From positions 372,001-436,000 of the forward strand of contig CP015606.1 of assembly GCA_002284915.1 (NCBI GenBank): a stretch of DNA of 64,000 nt, given 5' to 3'. The notes under the pieces are model-generated. The model worked only from the letters and a program-made list of their open reading frames with translations, searched no databases and was not told where the DNA came from. This DNA comes from Actinobacteria bacterium IMCC26077 (lineage in GTDB: Bacteria; Actinomycetota; Actinomycetes; Nanopelagicales; Nanopelagicaceae). Shown piece by piece: positions 1-9,198 of this stretch (position 1 is its first letter; the number at the start of each line of letters is the position of its first letter). The position numbers were made by a program, and so were the translations under genes.

Positions 1-1106
1 CATCTGCACTTAGCGGCAATGCTCCTGATCTCATCAACAATCTCGATACCTATGCTGACCAGTTGGCAGATGTCGGATTTACAGAGGATCTCACGAAGTA
101 TTTCGGAACAGCATCAGGTGGATTGAAGCGTGCTGATTTTAATCAAGCATTCTTGAGTTCCTACGTTCCAATCAACTTCCCGAAGCAAGTTCACGGTCTT
201 CCAATTGCAGCTGATGCGATAGTCGTCTTCTACAACAAGACGCTCTTCAAGAAGGCTGGAGTAGCACTTCCTAAGGATGGTTGGACTTATGACCAATACC
301 TCAAGACTTGCGATGCAATCTCCAAGTGGGGCGCAAAGCAAAAGCCACAGGTTTGGGGATCATCGGGTGGCCCAGGTGGCGGAAGCAAGTCAATCTGGCA
401 GGCCCAGTACAACCCATACCTCCATGCAGTAGGCGCATACACCTACGATCGCAACACCAACACTTCGAAGATCGCTGCTCCTGAGGCAATCGCTGCCTGG
501 AAGCAACTAGTCAAGCCATGGCAGAGCGGTTGCATTCCCAAGTACAGCATCTCCTCCGGCAAGACTCCGCCAACTTTCCAAGGTGGACAGGTCGCTATGG
601 AAACTTCCGTACGCGCACTTCTTCCTACCTACAAGGCTGGTCTAGCTGAGAAGAAGATGGAGTGGGATGTCGTTGATATGCCAACCATTAAGGGCAAAGT
701 CTCCAAGTACATCATTGGTGGCGGTAGCTACGGTCTCGGCATGGCAGCAACCTCAAAGAACAAGGCTGCAGCCTGGAAATTCATCGATTGGTTCTACACA
801 ACCAAGAATGGTGGAATCAACACTCTCCAAGCTAGCGGTTCTCTAGTTCCGCCAACTGATGCGGGTATTGCAAATGGTGACTGGCGCAAACTTCCAGCAC
901 CTCCTGCAAATGTTGAGGCATTCGGTCGCGCAATCAAGAACTCCTTCATCGCTCCTAAGCTTCCAGGTCAAGCCGGAACAGTCCTCGATACTGTCATCGG
1001 TGATGCCCTTGCTGAAGTTCTGTTGAAGAAGGTCTCAGTCGAGAAAGCCTTTAAGAAAGCCGAAGATAAAGTAACTGCGGCTATCAAAAAGGAACTCAAT
1101 CAGTAA
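1..1106 (+). CDS. Sugar ABC transporter substrate-binding protein, 5' end cut by window
   Basis: The reading frame is open from base 3 with no stop before TAA at 1104-1106, so the gene begins before the window. About 368 codons are visible. The first visible residues include GNAPDLI, the motif that normally sits roughly 80-90 residues into family 1 extracellular solute-binding proteins, so the signal peptide and first lobe start are missing. Further family features are IAADAIVVFYNKTLFKKAG and a late GGGSYGLGMAATSKNKAAA segment. The protein should bind a sugar or sugar derivative outside the membrane and hand it to the two permeases that follow. A perfect hairpin lies between this gene and the permeases, which fits the usual higher expression of the binding protein. 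The substrate cannot be read from the sequence; the downstream enzymes suggest a deoxysugar or sugar acid. Confidence 0.9.
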   Translation, partial: SALSGNAPDLINNLDTYADQLADVGFTEDLTKYFGTASGGLKRADFNQAFLSSYVPINFPKQVHGLPIAADAIVVFYNKTLFKKAGVALPKDGWTYDQYLKTCDAISKWGAKQKPQVWGSSGGPGGGSKSIWQAQYNPYLHAVGAYTYDRNTNTSKIAAPEAIAAWKQLVKPWQSGCIPKYSISSGKTPPTFQGGQVAMETSVRALLPTYKAGLAEKKMEWDVVDMPTIKGKVSKYIIGGGSYGLGMAATSKNKAAAWKFIDWFYTTKNGGINTLQASGSLVPPTDAGIANGDWRKLPAPPANVEAFGRAIKNSFIAPKLPGQAGTVLDTVIGDALAEVLLKKVSVEKAFKKAEDKVTAAIKKELNQ

Positions 1107-1130
1107 TTGATTGATCCGAAGTAGTAATGT

Positions 1131-1166
1131 GATTTGGTGACGTTCATACGTGGGCGTCACCAAATC
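1131..1166 (+). terminator. Intercistronic hairpin between binding protein and permease genes
   Basis: A perfect 12-bp inverted repeat (1131-1142 and 1155-1166, arm GATTTGGTGACG) encloses a 12-nt loop. It is followed by CTTCTTATG rather than a long T run. It lies in the 68-bp gap between the binding-protein stop and the permease gene. A role as a partial terminator or 3' mRNA stabiliser that lowers permease expression is inferred from position and from similar elements in other binding-protein operons. Confidence 0.6.
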
Positions 1167-1216
1167 CTTCTTATGTGACCAACTCCATCTATTCGCGAAT
1201 GAAATGGGTGTATAGA

Positions 1217-2146
1217 ATGTCGAGCGTGGCTACGACGCAACAACGAAAATCGCAAATTGGCCAGCGAAATAAATTAAAACGGAACGATCGTTTTTGGTTG
1301 GCAATCTTCGTATCGCCCAATCTTTTTATGTACACGCTCTTTATCCTGGTGCCATCGGTAGCGGGCGTACTTCTTAGTTTCTGTGAGTGGAATATCCTCG
1401 GCCCAATCAATTGGGTCGGTCTTGAGAATTATCGAAGGCTCCTGGACGATGAGTTATTGATTCCATCATTTATCCGAACTTTGAAATTCTTGGCAATCGG
1501 AGTCTTACCGACAGTCTTTGGTGGCTTTTTGGTTGCGGTCTTACTTAACTGGAAGGTAAAAGGTATCGGCATCTTCCGAGCAATGTTCTTCTTGCCACTG
1601 ACTATTTCGAGCGCAGTCGCCGGCATCGCATGGTCGAGCATTTTCAATCCAGAAGCTGGTTGGATCAATCGGATCCTCAAAATTTTTGGAATCACGGGTC
1701 CGGAATGGTTGGCGAGCTTCACTTGGGCGCTGCCGTCGGTCACAATCATCGTAATCTGGCTCTCACTGCCGCTCGTCATCATTCTTTATTTAGCAGGGTT
1801 GCAGCGAATTTCCCCCGAGATCCTTGAAGCGGCTGCACTGGATGGCGCTAATGCCTGGCAGCGCGTTTGGCAGATCATCTTTCCATGCGTATCCGCGACC
1901 ACCATTCTGGTGCTTGCGATCGAAATTCTCGCCTTCCTATCCTCGCCCTTTGAGATCTCGCTATTAATGGTTCAAGGCGGGCCATTAGATGCAACGACAT
2001 CGTTGGCGTATTACGCATACAAGATGGCCTTCGAGCAATTCGAAGTCGGATACTCCGCAGCGCTAGTAATGGTCCAATTCTTCGCGCTGCTCGTAGTTGC
2101 ACTACCGATAATTCAGTTCCGTAGATATAGAAGGGCGAAGGGTTAA
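1217..2146 (+). CDS. Sugar ABC transporter permease, MalF/UgpA type
   Basis: This is a membrane permease of the CUT1 class, about 309 residues with six predicted membrane segments and the cytoplasmic EAA loop (EAAALDGANAWQRVW, near residue 215), which docks the ATPase. The frame is open back to a GTG at 1175. The ATG at 1217 is preferred because GGGTG lies seven bases upstream and the resulting N terminus (MSSVATTQQRK) is a basic cytoplasmic tail typical of MalF-like subunits; ATG 1199 is another option. Two bases separate its stop from the partner permease. No ATP-binding subunit is encoded in the cluster. In actinobacteria such permeases often share an MsiK-type ATPase encoded elsewhere, which is the likely case here. 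Confidence 0.88.
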   Translation: MSSVATTQQRKSQIGQRNKLKRNDRFWLAIFVSPNLFMYTLFILVPSVAGVLLSFCEWNILGPINWVGLENYRRLLDDELLIPSFIRTLKFLAIGVLPTVFGGFLVAVLLNWKVKGIGIFRAMFFLPLTISSAVAGIAWSSIFNPEAGWINRILKIFGITGPEWLASFTWALPSVTIIVIWLSLPLVIILYLAGLQRISPEILEAAALDGANAWQRVWQIIFPCVSATTILVLAIEILAFLSSPFEISLLMVQGGPLDATTSLAYYAYKMAFEQFEVGYSAALVMVQFFALLVVALPIIQFRRYRRAKG

Positions 2147-2148
2147 TC

Positions 2149-3006
2149 ATGGCTAGCTCAGTGCTCTTTACTCAGAAGCGTTCAGCCAATTTTCTGCGTT
2201 ATTCAGTGATTGTCCTGCTCTCGCTCCTATTTATCTTCCCGTTGCTTTATTTGGTCTCGGGTTCATTGATGACGTTGGATGCAGTTTCGGTCTATCCACC
2301 AAAACTATTGCCACCATCTCTAGAGTGGAAAAACTACGCCGAAGCGCTCTCGGTAATGACTCCACGGATCTTCTTCAACACGATTTTCTTCACTTTTGGC
2401 ATCCTGATTCTGCAGTTAATTCTCTCGTTCACAGCAGGATTTGCTTTAGCAAAGATGCCGTTCAAATATGCCGCGTTGATTGTGGCAATCTTCGCGGTTC
2501 CAGTATTCCTACCAACAAATATCTCGATCATCCCGCTCTACCTCGTGACTTATAAGTTAGGGCTACTTAATACTTGGGGTGGAATGATCTTGCCAATCGT
2601 CGGCTCCACTGCATTTGGCACGCTTCTTTTCCGACAATTCATGGTCAACTTTCCGGATGGTTTGATTGATGCTGCACGTATGGATGGTGCAAGCTGGCCA
2701 CGAGTGCTCTTCCGAATCGTGTTGCCGCTAGCGCGCCCGCCAATTGCCTCATACTCAGCGATTACCTTCTTAACTGCGTGGAATATGTACATCTGGCCAT
2801 TAATGGTTGGTAATCGAGAAGAGCTTCGAGTGGCGACGGTGCAGTTAGCACCGCTGATTGCTGGCGGTACTGGTTTCTACGGAAAAGTCGGCCCGAACGT
2901 GACATATGCGGCTGCGCTGCTAAGCGCGCTCCCGGTGGTGCTCTTCTTCTTATGGGCCCAACGGTGGTTTATCAATGCCATCGCAGGCACAGGTAACGAT
3001 TCATAA
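2149..3006 (+). CDS. Sugar ABC transporter permease, MalG/UgpE type
   Basis: This is the second CUT1 permease subunit, 285 residues with six membrane segments. The EAA-like loop reads DAARMDGASWPRVLFRI, followed by the LP that usually closes this motif. The C terminus (FFLWAQRWFINAIAGTG) is the short tail typical of MalG-type subunits. The start ATG follows the previous stop by two bases and its own stop overlaps the next start (TAATG), so the genes are translationally coupled. It should form a heterodimer with the preceding permease and import the sugar bound by the upstream binding protein. Confidence 0.88.
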   Translation: MASSVLFTQKRSANFLRYSVIVLLSLLFIFPLLYLVSGSLMTLDAVSVYPPKLLPPSLEWKNYAEALSVMTPRIFFNTIFFTFGILILQLILSFTAGFALAKMPFKYAALIVAIFAVPVFLPTNISIIPLYLVTYKLGLLNTWGGMILPIVGSTAFGTLLFRQFMVNFPDGLIDAARMDGASWPRVLFRIVLPLARPPIASYSAITFLTAWNMYIWPLMVGNREELRVATVQLAPLIAGGTGFYGKVGPNVTYAAALLSALPVVLFFLWAQRWFINAIAGTGNDS

Positions 3007-4232
3007 TGACAAAAAAACTTGGGGTAGCGATTGTCGGCTGCGGATTTATGGGTCGCAGACATATGTTGGGTTTCAATGCGCTTCATAAGGCGGGAAAACT
3101 CAGCGGCGAAATCGTTGCGCTACTTGATATCAATGCAGAGACTGCCAATAAGTTAGCGGATGAGACTTTTGCCTTGATGGGAGTCAAGCCAAAGGTCTAT
3201 ACGAATATCGATGACCTGTTACAAGATGATCGCGTTGAAGCGCTTGATATCGTCACTGATCCTCGGACACATCACATCATTGCTATCAAAGCTATGGAAG
3301 CCGGTCGCCATGTGCTCTGTGAGAAGCCACTCGCATTGACCATGAAGACAGGTCGGATAATGGTAGCTGCCGCTGAACGTACCGGTATGGTCTTGGGAAC
3401 CGCAGAAAATTATCGACGCGGTGGCGCGAATAGAGTTGCAAAAGCGGTTATTGATTCTGGAATGCTCGGCAAGTTACATCTGATGCTCGAATTTTGGGCA
3501 GGTGGCGACGACAAAGTAATCATCAGCAAATGGCGCCATATGAAAGATACTGGCGCAATTGGTCTTGATATGAGCATTCACTATGCCGACATCATCGAGT
3601 ACTACGTCGGACCGGTAGAGCGAGTCTGGGGGCGTGGCATCATCGCTGAACCAACTCGCGTGACCGCCGATGGTTCTGAAACGATCACGCCAACAGGTGA
3701 AGATGCGCTCTTCGCCAGCATGCAGACTAAAGCTGGCATCGATGTGCAGTACACATACCTACCTTCAGGTTTGGGTAAGCGCTATCAACAGCGAAGTCTC
3801 CACGGCACCAAAGGATCGATGACTGTTCCGCCCGACCGTTCCGACGGAGATGTCATCGTTTATCTTGGAGATCGAGAGCTCAAGGGAGGCGAGCTCATCG
3901 CTGAGCTCGAAGCTTTAGGCGCGTTTATCAACATCAATGATGTAACGAAAGCAGTTCTTGGCGCTGACGGCACTGGCGGCAAAGGAGCAGCCTGGGCGGA
4001 TGTCGATGCCGGTTATCTCGCAGTGGAGATCGCAGATTTCATCGAAGCAGTCCAGTCCAATCGTGCCCCCGAGGTTGATGGTATGGGCGGGCTGCGAGCC
4101 CTCGCCGTCGTTTATGCAATCCTCGAATCCGGTCACGCGAAACGGGAAGTTTCCGTTGCCGAGATACTCGATGGCAGACTTCACGCGTACCAGGACGAGA
4201 TTGATACTGCAATCGAAACTTTCAACGGGTGA
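3006..4232 (+). CDS. Gfo/Idh/MocA family NAD(P)-dependent oxidoreductase
   Basis: The 408-residue protein starts with a Rossmann motif (VGCGFMGRRH, residues 10-19), has the family EKP motif (LCEKPLALTM, near residue 105) and a second-domain helix with DMSIHYAD whose His is the usual acid/base position. These enzymes oxidise hydroxyl groups of sugars, inositols or sugar acids with a nicotinamide cofactor in the cytoplasm. The gene overlaps the permease stop by one base. Its place between transporter and dehydratases suggests it performs the first oxidation of the imported compound. The length is slightly above the usual 340-390 residues. The exact substrate is not evident. Confidence 0.85.
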   Translation: MTKKLGVAIVGCGFMGRRHMLGFNALHKAGKLSGEIVALLDINAETANKLADETFALMGVKPKVYTNIDDLLQDDRVEALDIVTDPRTHHIIAIKAMEAGRHVLCEKPLALTMKTGRIMVAAAERTGMVLGTAENYRRGGANRVAKAVIDSGMLGKLHLMLEFWAGGDDKVIISKWRHMKDTGAIGLDMSIHYADIIEYYVGPVERVWGRGIIAEPTRVTADGSETITPTGEDALFASMQTKAGIDVQYTYLPSGLGKRYQQRSLHGTKGSMTVPPDRSDGDVIVYLGDRELKGGELIAELEALGAFININDVTKAVLGADGTGGKGAAWADVDAGYLAVEIADFIEAVQSNRAPEVDGMGGLRALAVVYAILESGHAKREVSVAEILDGRLHAYQDEIDTAIETFNG

Positions 4233-4745
4233 ATGGGTGAGAATATGAGCGAAGAATTGAAATTTCATCAGGTCGCGTATGTTGTCAACGATCTTGATAG
4301 TTCGGTGAAGCATTGGGCCGACAACCTAGGTATCGGACCATGGACTGTCTACACCTTAAAGGCTCCTGGACTTCGTGACTGTGTATATAAGGGTACAAAG
4401 ACTGAATTTAGCCTCCGTCATGCGATGGCATTTGCTGGCAACATGCAATTCGAATTAGTGCAACCGCTCGATGGTCCGTCAATCTTCAAAGATCAACTGA
4501 CAACTATTGGTGAGGGCATGAATCACGTCGGCTGCGTCGTGCAGGATCATCCAGCAGCAGTAGCAGATTTCCTTGCTCGTGGCTTTACTCCGCTACAAAG
4601 TGCCGCGGGATTCGGCGCTGAAGGTGATGGCGCTTTCGCTTACTTTCAACCACCAGATGGCATCAGCGCAATCGTCGAATTAATCTCGCCACCTAAGGTG
4701 CGAATCAAACCGGATTACATCTATCCAGCTCAGGAAGGTGCATGA
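4233..4745 (+). CDS. VOC (glyoxalase/bleomycin-resistance fold) family protein
   Basis: This 170-residue protein has the paired beta-alpha-beta-beta-beta modules of the vicinal oxygen chelate fold. It opens with FHQVAYVVNDLDSSVKHWAD, which carries the first metal-ligand His, and the second module starts near MNHVGCVVQD. VOC members include lyases, epimerases and dioxygenases acting on 2-oxo or diketo acids. ATG 4233 directly follows the previous stop; a second in-frame ATG at 4245 is possible. The end overlaps the next start (ATGATGA). In this operon a role in isomerising or cleaving a keto-acid intermediate is plausible but unproven. Confidence 0.75.
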   Translation: MGENMSEELKFHQVAYVVNDLDSSVKHWADNLGIGPWTVYTLKAPGLRDCVYKGTKTEFSLRHAMAFAGNMQFELVQPLDGPSIFKDQLTTIGEGMNHVGCVVQDHPAAVADFLARGFTPLQSAAGFGAEGDGAFAYFQPPDGISAIVELISPPKVRIKPDYIYPAQEGA

Positions 4746-5884
4746 TGAAATCTGCAGCGCGAATCGCAAAGGTCGAGACCTTTGTCGCAGGTATGTCGTG
4801 TTTTGTGCGATTGACAACCGAAGATGGTGTGCAAGGCGTTGGTGAATCCACTGCTTTTGCCTTTCCAAAGAATGTTGCCGAAATCATCAAAAGTTTTGAG
4901 CCATTCTTGATTGGTGCTGACGCACATGATGTCGAGCAGAATTGGTTGAAGATGTACCGCGCACTTGGTTGGCGTGGGTTGACGCTCGGTGGCGCAATCA
5001 GTGCAATCGATCAAGCCTGTTGGGATATACGTGGTCGAATCTTCGAAACTCCGGTCTGGCATCTTTTGGGAGGGCGGAGCCGAAAAGCAGTTCGCGGTAT
5101 GAAAGTCGTCTTTGGTGCGACTAAAGAGGACTTACTGAAAGAGTCATTAGCTGCGCAAAAAGAAGGTTTCACGGCGATTAAAGTCATCCTGCATCAACAC
5201 GAACATCACGGAATGCGTCACGCGGAGAAAATCGCCGATTTAGTCGACCGAATGGCAGCGCTTCGTGATGCGGTTGGCAATACCCTCGATATAGGCATCG
5301 AGCTCCATCGCAATATGCAACCAGGGAACTCAATCGCCCTCATCAAGGAATTGATGCCCTATCGCCCGCTATTTGTTGAGGATCCGATTCCACCAGATAG
5401 CGTCCTCTCTTTTGGCGAGGTCTCAGCGAAGGTTGATACACCGATGGCTGCAGGCGAGCGCAATACCTCTATATATGAGTTCCGCGAATATATAGAGCAT
5501 GCCGGACTCTCATTTGTTCGCCCCGACATTGGACTAGCTGGCGGCTTTACCCACGTGCGCAAGATTTGTGCGATGGCTGAGGCGCATCACCAAGGAGTCT
5601 TACCGCATGCCGTGCCTTCGGGTGCAATAGCAACGATGGCGCATATCCATATGGGGCTCACTGCGCCAAACTGGGAAGCACAAGAGCACATGTATCAAAA
5701 TGTCGATCCGATACAGCAGATGGTCAAACGTATTCCAATTGTCAAAGAGGGTTGGCTCTATCCATTCGATGAGCCAGGGTTGGGAATGGAGATTAACGAC
5801 GCATTCTTTGCTACCAATCCTTCAGTAACGGTTCATGGTGTTAAAGCAGATTTACGTGAAGATGGGTCGGTGGCTCTTCGATGA
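4742..5884 (+). CDS. Mandelate racemase/muconate lactonizing enzyme family dehydratase
   Basis: This 380-residue enolase-superfamily enzyme has an N-terminal capping domain followed by a TIM barrel. The barrel shows a Lys at FTAIKVI, the metal-ligand series IELHRN, FVEDPI and AGERN, then RPDIGLAGG and the catalytic His in LPHAVPSG. The pattern is nearest to the galactonate/mannonate dehydratase branch, which removes water from a sugar acid to give a 2-keto-3-deoxy acid. The start is the first of two adjacent ATGs overlapping the VOC gene. A second, clearly different member of the superfamily lies at 12673, so the locus may handle two epimeric acids. The precise substrate is inferred only at class level. 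Confidence 0.85.
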   Translation: MMKSAARIAKVETFVAGMSCFVRLTTEDGVQGVGESTAFAFPKNVAEIIKSFEPFLIGADAHDVEQNWLKMYRALGWRGLTLGGAISAIDQACWDIRGRIFETPVWHLLGGRSRKAVRGMKVVFGATKEDLLKESLAAQKEGFTAIKVILHQHEHHGMRHAEKIADLVDRMAALRDAVGNTLDIGIELHRNMQPGNSIALIKELMPYRPLFVEDPIPPDSVLSFGEVSAKVDTPMAAGERNTSIYEFREYIEHAGLSFVRPDIGLAGGFTHVRKICAMAEAHHQGVLPHAVPSGAIATMAHIHMGLTAPNWEAQEHMYQNVDPIQQMVKRIPIVKEGWLYPFDEPGLGMEINDAFFATNPSVTVHGVKADLREDGSVALR

Positions 5885-6930
5885 GTAAACCAAAGGTAGG
5901 AATAGCGTGCTCGGCTGCAACTCGAGAGCTTTATCTTGAGAAGCGTGATTTAGAGCGATTAGGCAAGATTGCTGAAGTAGTAATCGAAGAGTATGACGTC
6001 CCCACTGATTGGGTGAATATTCCGGTTGACCCTGAGGTAGAGAAGCGTTTCGCCAAATTTGCCGCAGATCTCGATGTATTAATTGTCTGTCATGGTGGCC
6101 CACGAATAACCAAAGCAGTCTTTGATGCAGGCAAGAAACTAAAAGTGGTTGGTGAACTTGAGGGTGATCGATTTGCTGGTCGAATCGATGTTCAAGCAGC
6201 GAAAGATGCTGGTGTGATGGTCGTCGACACTACTCATTCCTCTTCATGGCCAGTCTCCGAGTGGGCGCTCGCGCTCACGCTCGTGGGCTTACGTGAACAC
6301 GCACGATTCCGCGACATCATCGCTGGTAAAGCAATGAGCCATGATGATTATCGAACGAAACCACCAGCTCGGGAGCTCACCGGACGTACCGTCGGCATGA
6401 TCGGTTTTGGCCATATCGCCTGGCGGTTACGGGAATTTCTCGTCCCGTTCCGAACCGAGATTCTCGCTTTTGACCCCTACGCTCCTCGCGAATTGGCAGA
6501 TGCGCTCGATATCAACTTTGCCTCTCTAGAGAAGGTGATGGGTTGCGACGTAGTAATTTGTCTCGCCCCAGATACGCCAAAGACTCGCGACATGATCAGC
6601 GAACGTGAACTTGGTTGGCTGAAACCTGGCGCAGTCTTTGTAAACGTTTCACGAGGAGTTTGCGTCAATGTTCCAGCGTTGATTGCTAAGGCAAAGAAAG
6701 AGGATGCCTGGTTCTGTCTTGATGCACATAACCCAGAGCCAATTGCCGTTGACTCTCCGCTTCGCCAAATGAGAAACGTCTTTCTCTCGCCGCATATCGG
6801 TGGCATGACCGAAGAGGCACAGCCTCGCTTCTTTACCTTAATGGTTGAAGAACTCGAGCGTTGGCATGCTGGCGCTGAACCTCGCGCCCAGATAACTGAT
6901 CGAGTCGTTGCTGGAAGATCCGGGAACTAG
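5881..6930 (+). CDS. D-isomer-specific 2-hydroxyacid dehydrogenase family protein
   Basis: The 349-residue protein has the split substrate-binding domain (about 1-110 and 310-349) around a Rossmann domain with VGMIGFGHIAWRL near residue 165. The active-site Arg is in NVSRGV and the catalytic His in LSPHIGGMT. Such enzymes reduce 2-keto acids or oxidise D-2-hydroxyacids with NAD(P). The start overlaps the preceding stop (ATGA) and the next gene starts directly after its stop. In context it may interconvert a keto-acid product of the dehydratase pathway. The middle tolerates VCVN instead of the usual VVDE, so side-reaction specificity is uncertain. Confidence 0.85.
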   Translation: MSKPKVGIACSAATRELYLEKRDLERLGKIAEVVIEEYDVPTDWVNIPVDPEVEKRFAKFAADLDVLIVCHGGPRITKAVFDAGKKLKVVGELEGDRFAGRIDVQAAKDAGVMVVDTTHSSSWPVSEWALALTLVGLREHARFRDIIAGKAMSHDDYRTKPPARELTGRTVGMIGFGHIAWRLREFLVPFRTEILAFDPYAPRELADALDINFASLEKVMGCDVVICLAPDTPKTRDMISERELGWLKPGAVFVNVSRGVCVNVPALIAKAKKEDAWFCLDAHNPEPIAVDSPLRQMRNVFLSPHIGGMTEEAQPRFFTLMVEELERWHAGAEPRAQITDRVVAGRSGN

Positions 6931-7821
6931 ATGATTGCAGATAGCCACTGTCATGCTTGGCGCCGATGGCCATACGATAAATCTGTACCCGATCCAGACC
7001 ATCGCGGGTCCATTGAGGCGCTGCTATATGAGATGGATACTCATGGTGTAAGTCGCGCTTCTGTTGTGTGCGCTCGGATTGGAGACGGCGCGGGCGGAGA
7101 CGGATTTGGAAATGAAGATAACAACGAGTATGTCGCAGATTTTGCTCGGAAACACCCCGATCGAATCACTGCATGGGTTGATGTTGATTGCAGTTGGCGT
7201 AAAGAGCACCACACACCAGGTGCAGTAACTCGACTTCGAAATGAGTTATCAAAGAATAATGCGCAGGGTTTCACTCATTATGTTGAAGCAGAGAATGATG
7301 GTTGGTTCCGAAGCGATGAAGGACGCGAGTTCTTCGCCACCGCAGCCGAGCTCAAAGTCGTTGCCTCAGTAGCGGTGACGCCTGCGTGGCTTGCGGATTT
7401 GCGCGTTCTGGCAGCTGAAAACCCCACCCTTCCCTTCCTCATTCACCACATGGGCATGCCGAAGAACACCGGTCTAGGCCATGATCAAGCAGAGGTAAAC
7501 GAGATTCTCGAGTGTGCGAAAGTGCCAAATATTGGCGTTAAGATCTCAGGATTCAATTACAACAATAGTAAGAAATTCGACTTTCCCTATGCTCAGTCGC
7601 AGTCGCTCTTCAAAATAATCTACAAAACTTTTGGAGCGCGGCGGATTTTCTGGGCTTCAGACTTTCCTGCCTCGCGCGATATGTTGACGTACTCGCAGGC
7701 GATTGAAGTAGTTCGTGAACATTGTGATTATCTTCCAGCGGTCGAATTAAATCGGCTTCTTGGCGAGAATCTCAATGATCTACTTAATAATCCAGTTTTA
7801 GCTACCGGACAGTTCCACTAA
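6931..7821 (+). CDS. Amidohydrolase family protein, lactonase-like
   Basis: This 296-residue TIM-barrel metal hydrolase carries DSHCHAW (HxH motif) at residues 3-9, LIHHMGMP in mid-barrel and the terminal metal ligand Asp in WASDFPASRD. This is the amidohydrolase-2 subgroup (PF04909), which contains sugar lactonases such as L-fucono-1,5-lactonase and 2-pyrone-4,6-dicarboxylate lactonase. With sugar-acid dehydratases on both sides, hydrolysis of an aldonolactone to the acid is the most likely reaction. The ATG follows the preceding stop with no gap. Decarboxylases of the same fold remain an alternative. Confidence 0.78.
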   Translation: MIADSHCHAWRRWPYDKSVPDPDHRGSIEALLYEMDTHGVSRASVVCARIGDGAGGDGFGNEDNNEYVADFARKHPDRITAWVDVDCSWRKEHHTPGAVTRLRNELSKNNAQGFTHYVEAENDGWFRSDEGREFFATAAELKVVASVAVTPAWLADLRVLAAENPTLPFLIHHMGMPKNTGLGHDQAEVNEILECAKVPNIGVKISGFNYNNSKKFDFPYAQSQSLFKIIYKTFGARRIFWASDFPASRDMLTYSQAIEVVREHCDYLPAVELNRLLGENLNDLLNNPVLATGQFH

Positions 7822-7843
7822 CAAGAGAGAGGCAAGGAAAATA

Positions 7844-8140
7844 ATGAGCGCAGTACTAATAGCTCGATACTACGTAAAGCCAGGCAATTCCCAGGCAGTA
7901 CGTGAGGCACTAGGAAAGATGGCCGCTCGCGTCAAAGCAGATGAGCCAGCATGCTTGGTGTACAACGCAAATGTCGATCCTCAAAATGAGAATCTCTATT
8001 GCCTCTATGAAATCTATAAGGATGAGGCAGCTCTCGTGGCGCACCGCGAGACCCCTCATTTCAAAGAGATCATCGAGGGAATCATCGTTCCACTCCTCGA
8101 AAAGCGTGAGCGCGAGATCTATGAGCAGGTTATTGGCTAA
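7844..8140 (+). CDS. Antibiotic biosynthesis monooxygenase (ABM/YgiN-like) domain protein
   Basis: A 98-residue single-domain dimeric alpha+beta barrel protein. It shows the family order: RYYVKPGNSQAVREAL helix start, CLVYNANVDPQNEN, YEIYKDEAALVAHRETPHF. The ABM fold includes quinol monooxygenases and small stress or mutarotase-like proteins. A purine-rich stretch with GAGAGAGG and AAGGA lies just before the ATG. Its stop overlaps the next ATG (TAATG). Similar small barrels are common in sugar-acid operons, where their role is usually not known. Confidence 0.78.
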   Translation: MSAVLIARYYVKPGNSQAVREALGKMAARVKADEPACLVYNANVDPQNENLYCLYEIYKDEAALVAHRETPHFKEIIEGIIVPLLEKREREIYEQVIG

Positions 8141-9198
8141 TGAAGTTACTCTCCTTCGAGACGGTAATAGGTAGCGATAGGCGCCAACATCTTGGCGCCT
8201 TGGTGGACGGTGATGCCGATTCCGGTCTGATTATCGACCTCACCGCCGCCGCGCAATCATTACTGCTCTCGCAGGGATTACCTTCGGCGCTCGCCGAAAG
8301 TAAAGCCGTTCAACTCTGCCCGCCTTCTACGCTGCGATTTATCGAAGGCGGTGCCGAAGCTAGAGCGTTAGCAGAGGAGTCAGTCTCGGCAGCTCTACAA
8401 AGTGGTCTAGAGAATTTGCCATCGGGAGAAAAGATCCGATTTTCAGCCTCAGAAGTGACGATATTGCCGGCAATAAGTCGCCCGCCTTTGCTCCGAGATT
8501 TCATGTCTTTTGAGGATCATTTACTCAATGTATTTCCTAAGCTCAATCGCCCGATTCCCGATGAGTGGTACCGCCGCCCTGTTTACTACAAGGGAAATCC
8601 CTCAAGCATTGGCGCACATCGCCAAATTATCGAATTCCCAGAATATGCCGAGTTCCTAGATTTGGAATTTGAATTCGCGCTCGTAATTGGTAAAGCTGGA
8701 ATAAACATCAAAGAAGATGACGCGCGTAAGCACATCTATGGCTACACCATCTATAACGACTTCTCGGCACGTGCGATTCAATCTGCCGAGATGACTGTTG
8801 GCTTAGGCCCCGCAAAAGGAAAAGACTTTGTTGGCGCTCATGTGCTCGGACCAGTCTTAGTTACAGCAGATGAGATTGCTGATCCCTATTCACTTGCGAT
8901 GCGCGGGTGGGTCAATGGCGAACAATGGACTGATGGCTCATCGAGCGCGATGAATTGGAAATTTGAAGAGATGATTGCCTACGCCTCCTGGAATGAGCAG
9001 CTGCAAGTAGGTGAAGTTTTTGGTTCCGGCACAGTTGGCAATGGCTCAGGAGCGGAGCAAGATAAAGTGTTACATCCTGGGGATGTCATTCGTCTCGAGA
9101 TGACACATATTGGCGCGTTGGAGAATAGACTGGTGCGGAATAAGCCATTTATTGGAAGTTTGGAATATCCATTTAAACGGAATTTGGGGGCGCGATGA
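8140..9198 (+). CDS. Fumarylacetoacetate hydrolase (FAH) family protein
   Basis: The 352-residue protein has an N-terminal FAH-like cap and the catalytic beta-roll with metal ligands in LDLEFEFALVIG, the NDFSARAIQ segment and GSGTVGNGSG near the C terminus. Family members cleave or hydrate 2,4-diketo acids; in oxidative deoxysugar pathways they split 2,4-diketo-3-deoxy-sugar acids into pyruvate and a hydroxyacid, or dehydrate the keto-deoxy acid. Together with the SDRs and dehydratases nearby, that is the preferred role. Start and stop both overlap neighbouring genes by a few bases, which argues for one transcript. Confidence 0.82.
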   Translation: MKLLSFETVIGSDRRQHLGALVDGDADSGLIIDLTAAAQSLLLSQGLPSALAESKAVQLCPPSTLRFIEGGAEARALAEESVSAALQSGLENLPSGEKIRFSASEVTILPAISRPPLLRDFMSFEDHLLNVFPKLNRPIPDEWYRRPVYYKGNPSSIGAHRQIIEFPEYAEFLDLEFEFALVIGKAGINIKEDDARKHIYGYTIYNDFSARAIQSAEMTVGLGPAKGKDFVGAHVLGPVLVTADEIADPYSLAMRGWVNGEQWTDGSSSAMNWKFEEMIAYASWNEQLQVGEVFGSGTVGNGSGAEQDKVLHPGDVIRLEMTHIGALENRLVRNKPFIGSLEYPFKRNLGAR

